A stretch of DNA of 64,000 bases, from contig JAUIEC010000001.1 in assembly GCA_030428945.1 (NCBI GenBank), positions 406,438 to 470,437 on the forward strand, in the 5' to 3' direction. Every line of letters begins with the position of its first letter. Position 1 is the stretch's first letter. This document shows positions 16,174 through 23,903 of the stretch, piece after piece. The translations under genes were made by a program, and so were the position numbers. The notes beneath the pieces were generated by a model, which saw nothing but the letters and a program-made list of their open reading frames with translations, had not been told where the DNA came from and did not search any database. Origin of the DNA: Phycisphaerae bacterium (GTDB lineage: Bacteria; Planctomycetota; Phycisphaerae; UBA1845; Fen-1342).

Positions 16174-18882
16174 ATGCTGCGCCAAAGTCTGATAACCGCA
16201 ATCCTGGGAGCCATCGGAGTGGGGCTGGCGGCCGCGCAGGACGCGGTGCCGCGGATCCCGGATTCGCTGGCCGAGTCGGACCTGTATCGCCGGGTCAAGA
16301 CATTTGACTTCGACGAGCGCAGCCTCGGCAACTACGAAGACCTTCCGATGCGCTGGGAGCGGCTCGACGGGCCCGGGCTGCCGTTCTACTCCGACGGGCG
16401 CTTCGACGACGAAATCGGGCACGAGGCCGCGCCGTCCTTCCGCCTCCGCGTGCAGACCGGCAACGTCGCCTACGAGTACGGCCACTTCGACCTGACGGTG
16501 GTCCCGCAGTCCGACTACCTGGTCGAGGGCTACATCCGCACGCGCGACCTGCACCACAGCCGGGCGTTCATCGCCACGTACCTGGTCGACCGCTTCCAGG
16601 AGCGGATCGCCGGCAGCGAGCGGGTCAGCCAACTGGTCGGCGAGACCAGCGACTGGACCCGGGTGGCGATCGACGTCCCCGGCGATTACCTCGAAGCCTA
16701 TGCCATGCGGGTTCAGCTCTGGATCCTCAAGACGCACGTCTGGCAGGTCGCCCCGCACAGCGCCATCGATCCGATCATCCGCCAGGACACGCACGGCTAC
16801 GCCTGGTTCGATGACATCGCGATCTTCCGCCTGCCGCGGGCCCGCCTGCGATTCTCGCACCCGGCCGGGCTGGTCGCGCCGGGTCGAACCGAAGAGGTCC
16901 TGATCGAGGTCAACAACGCCACGCCGCAGCAACTGCGCGGCGAACTCGAACTGCTGACGCCCGAAGGCGTGCTCGTGCACGCGCAGCCGCTGATCGTTCC
17001 CGGCACCGCCGACGAGGAAGAGGCCGCCCGGGCCCGCGACGAACCGGCGATGATCATGGCGGCCGGCGACTGGGACGAGATCCGGCAGTTGCGGATGCCG
17101 GTGCCGGACCTGCCGCCCGGGCTGTACGTGGCGCTGCTGCGACTGCGGGGCGGCAACGACCCGATCCTGCTGCGGCACTTCCGATTCGCGGTGCTGCCGG
17201 ACCTGCCGATCCACTCGCGCTCGCAGCCGGACCTCGGCGTCGACCTCGGGCCCTGGCGGCACGCGGAGGTCGAGGGCGCGCTGGCCGCCGTCGGTCAACT
17301 CGGGGCCGGCGCCGTGCAGGTCGGCGTGCCGATGATCGGCGCCCTGAACACCGAGGAGAAACAACGCTACTTCACCGAAATCGGCGAACTGGTCCGACGG
17401 CTCGGCGAACTGCGGGTCGAATCGGTCGGCGTGATCCTCTCGCAGTCGGCCGGGATCGATCTGAACACCGGCACGGCGACGGTGGTGGAACTCGATTCGC
17501 CGCGGATCTGGCAGCAGATGGCCAGTCCGATCCTGGCGCACTTCGGCGGCCTGATCAGCACCTGGCAGTTGGGCACCGAGCGGCTCGAACTGACCTCGCG
17601 TTCCGACTGGGACGCGGAGAAGCTGAACGTCGTCAGCAACGAGGTCCGCCAGTTCATCACCGTCCCGACCCTGGTCCTGCCGCGCCGGGCGGGCGATCCG
17701 ACCGGCACGCGCGAGATGCTCGTCTCCCGCTGGCTGCCGGAGGTGATTCCGGCCGCCGATTTCCCGCGGGCCCTGGGCTTCCTGCTCGAAAACACCAACC
17801 GGGACCAGTGGGTCCGGCTCGACTGGGCGCCCGGCAGCACGATCGATCGATCGCAGGTGGCCGACCGGGCCCGCCGGGTGCTGCTGACCAAGGCGCTCGA
17901 TCCGGACCGGCTGCACGTGCCGGCGCCGTTCGCGCTCAGCACCTCGGGCGGTGGGCGCAGTTGGCAGCCGACTCCGGACTACATCTGGGTCCGGACGCTG
18001 TTCCACTACCTGACCGGGACGCGGGCGATCGCGGCGATGCATCCGCGCCCCGAGGTGGTCGCGCTGGTCTTCGACAGTCCCTCGGCCAGCAGTTGCCTGG
18101 CGATCTGGTCGTGGCAGGACGGCGAGAGTCCGCCGGTCGAACTGTACCTCGGCGATCAGCCGCGGGCGTTCGACCCGTTCGGCAATCCGGTTCCGCTCGA
18201 GATGGTCGATGGTCGGACGATCGTGCCGGTCGGCCCGATGCCGCTGCTGATCGAATCGCTGCAGACCCCGCTGGTGGTGCTGCATGCCAGCTACAGCGTG
18301 CGTCCGGAGTTCGTCCAGATTCACACCTCCGAACCGGCCCCGGTGCTGCGCTTCAAGAACCCGTACGACTCGGTCATGTCCGGCGAGGTGCTGCTGACCG
18401 CGCCGGAGAACTGGAAGCTCGAGACCCGCAAGCTGACCTTTTCGCTGGACCCCGGCGAGTGGCTCGAGCAGCCGCTGCACATCTCGCTGCCCGCCCGCCA
18501 ACTGGCCACCCGCTACACGCTCGATGTCGAACTGCATCTCCGCGAACCGTTCCAGAACCGGCTGCACTTCGAGCAGGTGCTCGAGGTCGGCCTCCGCGAC
18601 ATCGACCTGAGCGCGACCGCCTACTGGCGCGAGGATCAACTGATCGTCGAGCAGGCGCTGCGCAACGACACCTCCGAGCCGGTCAGCTTCAACGCGTTCT
18701 GCGAACCACCCGGACGAGGCCGCTTCGAAGGCGCGTTTCTGCAGGTCGCGCCGGGCTCGGTGATGGTCACGACCTACGTCTTTCCGCAGGCCCGCGACCT
18801 GGCCGGGGCCGTCCTGCACCACGGGATCGGGGAAATCAACGGCCCGCGCCGGCTGGATAAGGTTGTCGAAGTGCCCAACTGA
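16174..18882 (+). CDS. Large secreted protein of unknown function
   Basis: 902 aa from ATG 16174 (MLRQSLITAILGAIGVGLAAAQ), preferred over ATG 16168 because GTGAGG is then correctly spaced; both give the same signal peptide. The N-terminal third looks like a carbohydrate-binding beta-sandwich (YEYGHFDLTVVPQSDYLVEGYI, then HGYAWFDDIAIFRLPRAR). A second beta module follows (FSHPAGLVAPGRTEEVLIEVNN), then a helical/beta region with WQLGTERLELTSRSDWDAEKLN that may be a TIM-barrel-like core, and a C-terminal sandwich. No catalytic pair can be assigned. It shares general architecture with the 23900-26671 product. Confidence 0.65.
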   Translation: MLRQSLITAILGAIGVGLAAAQDAVPRIPDSLAESDLYRRVKTFDFDERSLGNYEDLPMRWERLDGPGLPFYSDGRFDDEIGHEAAPSFRLRVQTGNVAYEYGHFDLTVVPQSDYLVEGYIRTRDLHHSRAFIATYLVDRFQERIAGSERVSQLVGETSDWTRVAIDVPGDYLEAYAMRVQLWILKTHVWQVAPHSAIDPIIRQDTHGYAWFDDIAIFRLPRARLRFSHPAGLVAPGRTEEVLIEVNNATPQQLRGELELLTPEGVLVHAQPLIVPGTADEEEAARARDEPAMIMAAGDWDEIRQLRMPVPDLPPGLYVALLRLRGGNDPILLRHFRFAVLPDLPIHSRSQPDLGVDLGPWRHAEVEGALAAVGQLGAGAVQVGVPMIGALNTEEKQRYFTEIGELVRRLGELRVESVGVILSQSAGIDLNTGTATVVELDSPRIWQQMASPILAHFGGLISTWQLGTERLELTSRSDWDAEKLNVVSNEVRQFITVPTLVLPRRAGDPTGTREMLVSRWLPEVIPAADFPRALGFLLENTNRDQWVRLDWAPGSTIDRSQVADRARRVLLTKALDPDRLHVPAPFALSTSGGGRSWQPTPDYIWVRTLFHYLTGTRAIAAMHPRPEVVALVFDSPSASSCLAIWSWQDGESPPVELYLGDQPRAFDPFGNPVPLEMVDGRTIVPVGPMPLLIESLQTPLVVLHASYSVRPEFVQIHTSEPAPVLRFKNPYDSVMSGEVLLTAPENWKLETRKLTFSLDPGEWLEQPLHISLPARQLATRYTLDVELHLREPFQNRLHFEQVLEVGLRDIDLSATAYWREDQLIVEQALRNDTSEPVSFNAFCEPPGRGRFEGAFLQVAPGSVMVTTYVFPQARDLAGAVLHHGIGEINGPRRLDKVVEVPN

Positions 18883-18930
18883 GGTGAGAATACCCCGATT
18901 CCCAAACGATCGCGTGCCGGCTCCGGTTGC

Positions 18931-20355
18931 ATGCGGAAAGGGGTTACCACCTTGGTATCACTGCCTCAACAACCCGGGGACGCCGACAAGCCCGCCGAAG
19001 GCCATTCGGGAGGCTGCGGTTCGTCCTGCGGGGCCGGGATGGAAAAGGTCTATCCCAGCACCGCCGTCCGCTACGGCGCGATGAACTGGATCGGCGAGTT
19101 CCAGTACAAGCCCGGACAGGTCTTCAAGTGCGGCGGCAAGGTCATCATCCAGACCGACCGCGGGGTCGAGATCGGCGAACAGGTCAGCGTCTCCTGCGGC
19201 GGATGTGACAAGGCCGTCTCACGCGACCAGATCAAGGAGTACGTCCGCAACAGCGGCCCGGAGTTCTATCGCCTCCGCTCGGGACGAATCCTTCGCGAAG
19301 CCTCGGCCCAGGACATCGAGGAAGCCGCCCGCCTGCGGGCCAACTACCGCGAAGACCTCGACCGCTGCGCCCTGCTCGCCGCCCAGATGAACCTCGACAT
19401 GAAGATCGTCACCGTCGAATACCTGTTCGGCGGCGAACGCGTCGTCTTCTACTTCCGGGCCGAACAGCGGGTCGACTTCCGCGAACTGGTCCGCGAACTC
19501 GCCCGGCACCACAGCACCCGCATCGAACTCCGCCAGGTCGGGGCCCGCGACGAAGCCCGCCTCGTCGCCGACTACGAAATCTGCGGACGCGAGTGCTGCT
19601 GCAAGAACTTCCTCAAGAAGCTGCGACCCATCTCGATGAAGATGGCCAAGCTGCAGAAATCCACCCTCGACCCCGCCAAGGTCTCCGGACGCTGCGGCCG
19701 ACTTCGCTGCTGCCTCCGCTACGAGCACGAGGGCTACGAGGAACTCGCCAGGAAACTCCCCCGCGTCGGCAAGCGGGTCATGACCGAACGCGGCGAAGGC
19801 ACCGTCATCGACCGGCAGATCCTGACCCAGTTGCTCGTCGTCCGCAGCGACGAAGGGCAGGTCCTGGCCTATCCCGTCGAGGAAGTCAGCCCCGTCGACC
19901 CCAACGCACCCCGCCCGGCCCCGCGGCCGGCCGAGTCCGGCGGCCGCCGCGAGCAGAAACCGCGCTCCCGCCGCCCGCGAACCGGCTCGGCCGAAACCCC
20001 GTCCCGGCCCCCGGCCACCGGCGAGCCGTCGTCGTCGGCCGCCTCCGGCCAATCCGGCGAGGGAACCGAGCCGAAACGCCGCCGTCGCCGCCGTCGTCGC
20101 CGCGGAGATGCGGCTGCAGATGGCGGGGCCCGGCCGCCGATCTCTGAAACGGGGCAGCCGCCCGCCAAGGCTGATCCGCCCGGACCGTCCGGCGACCAGG
20201 CCGGCCCGCCCGCACAGCCCGACGGGGATCCGCCCGCCGACGGCAAACCCGGCGGGGAAGGCCGCCCGCGTCGCCGGCGCCGTCGGCGCGGTCGCCGCGG
20301 CCGCTCCGGACAGGATGGTGCCGATCCGGCCCCGCCGCCGGACGGCAACGAGTAA
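18931..20355 (+). CDS. ricT: PSP1-domain protein (RicT/YaaT type) with long basic disordered tail
   Basis: 474 aa. The PSP1 core spans about 40-310: KVIIQTDRGVEIGEQV, then VEYLFGGERVVFYFRAEQRVDFREL, and the cysteine signature SGRCGRLRCCLRYE with CGRECCCKNF. These cysteines bind iron-sulfur in the RicA-RicF-RicT complex of Bacillus, which influences RNase Y mRNA maturation and competence/sporulation. Extra cysteines occur near the N-terminus (GGCGSSCG). From about 325 to the end the protein is a Pro/Gly/Arg-rich, low-complexity tail with several poly-Arg blocks, which could bind RNA or the ribosome. The role in a planctomycete is inferred. No good ribosome site precedes the ATG. Confidence 0.82.
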   Translation: MRKGVTTLVSLPQQPGDADKPAEGHSGGCGSSCGAGMEKVYPSTAVRYGAMNWIGEFQYKPGQVFKCGGKVIIQTDRGVEIGEQVSVSCGGCDKAVSRDQIKEYVRNSGPEFYRLRSGRILREASAQDIEEAARLRANYREDLDRCALLAAQMNLDMKIVTVEYLFGGERVVFYFRAEQRVDFRELVRELARHHSTRIELRQVGARDEARLVADYEICGRECCCKNFLKKLRPISMKMAKLQKSTLDPAKVSGRCGRLRCCLRYEHEGYEELARKLPRVGKRVMTERGEGTVIDRQILTQLLVVRSDEGQVLAYPVEEVSPVDPNAPRPAPRPAESGGRREQKPRSRRPRTGSAETPSRPPATGEPSSSAASGQSGEGTEPKRRRRRRRRRGDAAADGGARPPISETGQPPAKADPPGPSGDQAGPPAQPDGDPPADGKPGGEGRPRRRRRRRGRRGRSGQDGADPAPPPDGNE

Positions 20356-20449
20356 CGGTCGGGCGGCACGGCGTGGAATGAGGGACGGGAACCGCCGCGG
20401 ATCGCGTAGACTACCAGCGTGCTTCCCGGGCACCGGTCAGGAGTCGCAG

Positions 20450-20866
20450 ATGGATCTCAACGAAATCAACCAGTTGAACGACGCGCTCCGCGCGGACGGT
20501 CGCTATCCGCTCGACGCCTTCGATTTCCTGCACGAGGGCCTGGCCTACACCACCGCCAAGGTGCACGGGCATGAGCCGACCGGCCAGCCCCGGCACGTCA
20601 CCGGTCAGCAACTGTGCATCGGGCTGCGGGACTACGCCCGGCACCGCTGGGGCCGCCTGGCGCGGCTGGTGCTGAATCACTGGAACATCCGGGCGACGAT
20701 CGATTTCGGCGAGATGGTCTTCCTGCTGGTCCGGCACGGCGTGCTGGGCATGCAGGACAGCGACCAACTCGAGCACTTCGCCGACGTCTACGACTTCGCC
20801 GCCGCCTTCGACGAGTACGAGATCCCGCTGGCCCCTCTCGCACAGGCACCGCTGAATGCCGTCTAG
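20450..20866 (+). CDS. Minf_1886 family protein
   Basis: 138 aa. Start ATG 20450 has AGGAG 7 bp upstream. Recognisable phrases are YPLDAFDFLHEGLAYT, HVTGQQLCIGLRDYARHRWG-x-LARLVLNHW and TIDFGEMVFLLVRHGVLGMQDSD, which together define the small Minf_1886 family found in Verrucomicrobia, Planctomycetes and relatives. The biochemical role is not known. Its 3' end overlaps the AI-2E transporter gene by 11 bp, so the two are probably coupled. Confidence 0.82.
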   Translation: MDLNEINQLNDALRADGRYPLDAFDFLHEGLAYTTAKVHGHEPTGQPRHVTGQQLCIGLRDYARHRWGRLARLVLNHWNIRATIDFGEMVFLLVRHGVLGMQDSDQLEHFADVYDFAAAFDEYEIPLAPLAQAPLNAV

Positions 20867-22013
20867 TTCGGTCGAGCGTTACCTTCCGCCGCTGAACGAA
20901 CGCACCCGCCGCTGGCTCCGTTTCCTGGGTGTGATCGCCGGCGCCTGGCTGATCGTCTGGATCCTGACCGGACTCAGCACCGTTCTGACACCCGTCGTCG
21001 CCGCCCTCGCCCTGGCCTACATCCTCAACCCGGCCGTCACCTGGCTCGAAGAGAAGCACCAGATCGCCCGGCTGACTTCCGTCGCGACCGGCCTGGTGAT
21101 CATCAGCCTGCTGGTCGCGTTCGGTCTGCTGATCGGCGGAGTCCAGTTGTTCGCCCTGATCACCCAGTTCCTGGATCAGAAGAGTTGGGAGGACATCCAG
21201 GCACAGGTCGCCGGCTGGCCGCTGCTGAACCAGATCGAAAGCGTCGACCTGCCCGGGCTGGCCCAGGGATACGGCGCGCATGCCGTCGGCGTGGTCGGCG
21301 GATTCCTCGGCAGTGCCAGCTACTTCGCGACCGCCATCGTCCTGATCCCGCTCTACACGTTCTTCTTCCTGCTCGAGTTCAACCACATCGTCGCCGTCGT
21401 CCACGACCACCTGCCGGCCGAGTACCGCCCGACGATCGTTCGCATCGTGACCACCATCGACCGGTCGATCGCCGCCTTCTTCCGCGGACGCGTCGTCGTC
21501 TGCAGCATCATCGGCTTCCTGACCGGGCTCGGCTGGCTGATCGTCGGCGTCAAGCACAGCCTGCTGCTGGGCGCCTCGGCCGCCGTCCTGAACCTCGTGC
21601 CGTTCATGTCGATCGCCGTCGTTCCGGTCGCGATGCTGATCGCGTATTCCGCGCACCCCGAGGCCTGGCTGTGGCCCGTCACCGCCGCGGCGGCCGTCTA
21701 CTTCATCGTCCAGGCGATCGAGTCGTTCATCCTGACGCCGACGATCGAATCGAAATCGTCGGGCCTGCATCCGGTCACGACCGTCATCGCGCTGCTCGTC
21801 GGCGCGCAGGTCGCCGGGCTGCTCGGCATGTTGCTGGCCATTCCGATTGCCAGTACCTTGAAATCGCTCGGCAGCGAGTACGTGCTGCCCGAAATCCGCC
21901 GCATCGCCGGACACGGCGAGCGCTCCGAACCGGAGGCCGCCGGCGACGATGCTGCCGACTCCGCCGACGCGGATCCGTCCGACGCCCCCGACGAAAACGG
22001 GAAGACCGCATGA
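20856..22013 (+). CDS. AI-2E family (PerM) membrane transporter
   Basis: 385 aa with about seven to eight membrane segments: FLGVIAGAWLIVWILTGL, VLTPVVAALALAYILNPAV, SVATGLVIISLLVAFGLLIGG, then after a soluble loop (about 105-145) YFATAIVLIPLYTFFFLLEF, and a C-terminal group GFLTGLGWLIVGVK, LNLVPFMSIAVVPVAMLIA and IALLVGAQVAGLLGMLLAIPIA. This matches the AI-2E exporter/PerM family, proposed to export autoinducer-2 or act as Na+/H+ antiporters; the solute is not deducible. Its stop overlaps the ATG of a 47-aa membrane peptide (ATGA). Confidence 0.88.
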   Translation: MPSSSVERYLPPLNERTRRWLRFLGVIAGAWLIVWILTGLSTVLTPVVAALALAYILNPAVTWLEEKHQIARLTSVATGLVIISLLVAFGLLIGGVQLFALITQFLDQKSWEDIQAQVAGWPLLNQIESVDLPGLAQGYGAHAVGVVGGFLGSASYFATAIVLIPLYTFFFLLEFNHIVAVVHDHLPAEYRPTIVRIVTTIDRSIAAFFRGRVVVCSIIGFLTGLGWLIVGVKHSLLLGASAAVLNLVPFMSIAVVPVAMLIAYSAHPEAWLWPVTAAAAVYFIVQAIESFILTPTIESKSSGLHPVTTVIALLVGAQVAGLLGMLLAIPIASTLKSLGSEYVLPEIRRIAGHGERSEPEAAGDDAADSADADPSDAPDENGKTA

Positions 22014-22153
22014 ACGACTCCCTCTCTCCGCAGTCCGACAATGCCCCGTTCGGAACCCGGCCGCGGCGCGGATCCGGCCCGCTGATCCTCCTCGGCGTGC
22101 TCTACGCCGCGTGGTTCGGCGTGCTGCTCTGGATGGCCGCGACCCAGGTCTGA
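22010..22153 (+). CDS. 47-residue single-span membrane peptide
   Basis: MNDSLSPQSDNAPFGTRPRR leads into one hydrophobic segment (about 23-43, LILLGVLYAAWFGVLLWMAA) and a two- to four-residue end. It starts within the stop of the AI-2E transporter (ATGA) and ends 7 bp before the next gene, which supports real translation. Positive charges before the span predict an N-in orientation. It may be a small partner of the transporter; function unknown. Confidence 0.6.
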   Translation: MNDSLSPQSDNAPFGTRPRRGSGPLILLGVLYAAWFGVLLWMAATQV

Positions 22154-22160
22154 CGCCCCC

Positions 22161-23903
22161 GTGTCCGAAACGCCGCACTTTTCGCTGGCCGGCCTCGACG
22201 ATCCGCACCCGGTCCCGATGGAGCCCGGGATCCTCGCGGCCAATCTCGCGGCGCTGCGTGAACGCAACGAACCGCTCGCCGCGCGGATCGCCGCGACCGA
22301 TCTGCCCGCCACCTGGCAGGCGCGGTTCGGCATCGACGACTTCCCCACCTGGCAGGTCGGCGGGGCATGGCGCTGCGGGACGACCGCGCCCTGGCTTCGG
22401 GCCGAGTCGGTCGCCGCGTCGGCCGGGACCGAGCAGAACCTGGCGCTGGCTTCGATCGGAACCGGCGCGGAACTCCGTCGCCTGCTGGCGCGACTCTCGC
22501 CGCAGAATGCTGCCTTCGTCTTCGAACCGGATCCGCTCGCGCTGCGGGCCGTGCTGGCGCTGGTGGATTTTCAGGCGGACCTGCGCACGCTGCGGGTCAT
22601 CCTGCTCGACGGCCCGCCCGCCACGGACCTGCGGCGGGTGCTGGACCAGGTCCCCGGACTGATGCCGCCGCAGCGGATCATCGCCCCGGCCGAGGTCGAC
22701 GCCGAAACGGTCACCCGCCTGCGGCAGGCCTGCGAGCAGGTCGGCACGCAGGTTCTCGCCGCGCGGCAGCAGGTTCTGCAGGATCTTCGCGAGGCGGCGC
22801 CCGGCGACGAGTCACCGCCGTACCGCCTCAGCCTGCTCGCGATTCAGCCCGACGCGCGGACGGCTCGCGTCGCACGGGAATTCAGCCGGGCGCTGACCGC
22901 CGAGCCCGCTGCGACCGCCTCGATCCACACCGGCCCGCCGGCGGCGCACCTGCTGGACCTGGCCCTGCGGATCTACCCCGACCGCTGCAGGAACCTGCTC
23001 ACGCTCGGTCCGCTGCCGGCGGAACTGCCGGTTCCGGCCGGAACGCGTCATGTCGCCTGGCTGCTGGAAGAGCCGGGCACGCTGCCCGAAGCGGACTGCC
23101 TGGCCGCCGGCACGCCGCACCTGAGCCGGATCCTCGCCCGTCGTGCGCCGGATCGAGCCCGGATCGACCTCTGGGCGGCCGTCGATCCGCCCGAGGAGGA
23201 TCCCCGCGAGGTCACGCGGTTCGTCCTCTGCGGCGATCTGCCCGACATGGACGAGCAGCGCCTCGGCATCGTCCAGCCGACCCATCGCCTGATCTGGAAA
23301 GCGGTCCTGCGGCAGGTCACCGCGGCGGCTGCCGGTCGATCGCTCGATGCGCAGGCCGTCCTGCGCCAGGCCGAGCGGCAGGCCGGCGTGGGGCTGGAAC
23401 TGAGCGCGTTGCGCGCCCGGATGTGCGAGATCATCCGCCGCAACTTGATTCCGCGGGTTGTTCTGGAAACAATCCAAGGGTCTCTGTCTGAAACCGCTGC
23501 CCCCTGGAATTGCGTGGGGTCGGGCTGGCCGCAGGACCGGCGGCTGGGCGACTCATTGTGCACGCTGTCGGAGTCACAATGGAACGAGCGCCCGCTGGCC
23601 ATCATCTTTGTCGGTGCCCTCGCTCCGCCCCTGCAGGATCTTCTCTGGGCGGCCGCGCATCAGTGGCCCATTCTGCTGGTTACCAGCGATCAGGCCGATG
23701 CGACCAGCGTCGGGCCGATCCTCGAACCGGACGACCTGCTGGCCGTGCCGCTGACGCAACTGCCCGCGGCCTGCGCCCGCCTGCAGGCCGAGCCGAAGAT
23801 CGCCCGCGAACGGGCGGCCGCGGCCGGCACGCGGCTCTTCGCGGCGCACACCTGGCGCCAGCGAGCCACGCAACTGCTGCGGGACCTGTCGGCGGCCCGC
23901 TGA
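22161..23903 (+). CDS. Maf/CgeB-like protein, putative glycosyltransferase-related
   Basis: 580 aa from GTG 22161. The N-terminal AANLAALRERNEPLAARI and later FVFEPDPLALRAVLALVDFQADLRTLRVILLDG resemble the motility-associated (Maf/DUF115) glycosyltransferase N-domain, in which an EPD-x-x-x-x-x-x-L phrase recurs. The C-terminal end (IILVTSDQ-like strands, then ARERAAAAGTRLFAAHTWRQRATQLL) resembles the terminal helix of CgeB-like glycosyltransferases. No flagellin or nonulosonate gene is adjacent. Activity is unproven. The stop TGA overlaps the proposed CTG start of the next gene. Confidence 0.5.
   Translation: MSETPHFSLAGLDDPHPVPMEPGILAANLAALRERNEPLAARIAATDLPATWQARFGIDDFPTWQVGGAWRCGTTAPWLRAESVAASAGTEQNLALASIGTGAELRRLLARLSPQNAAFVFEPDPLALRAVLALVDFQADLRTLRVILLDGPPATDLRRVLDQVPGLMPPQRIIAPAEVDAETVTRLRQACEQVGTQVLAARQQVLQDLREAAPGDESPPYRLSLLAIQPDARTARVAREFSRALTAEPAATASIHTGPPAAHLLDLALRIYPDRCRNLLTLGPLPAELPVPAGTRHVAWLLEEPGTLPEADCLAAGTPHLSRILARRAPDRARIDLWAAVDPPEEDPREVTRFVLCGDLPDMDEQRLGIVQPTHRLIWKAVLRQVTAAAAGRSLDAQAVLRQAERQAGVGLELSALRARMCEIIRRNLIPRVVLETIQGSLSETAAPWNCVGSGWPQDRRLGDSLCTLSESQWNERPLAIIFVGALAPPLQDLLWAAAHQWPILLVTSDQADATSVGPILEPDDLLAVPLTQLPAACARLQAEPKIARERAAAAGTRLFAAHTWRQRATQLLRDLSAAR

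Noticed and set aside
16114-18822. A 902-codon - strand frame opposite the secreted protein
   Set aside because: It mirrors the + gene, is rich in Arg/Gln/Asp low-complexity stretches and lacks start signals; the + frame has a signal peptide and ribosome site.
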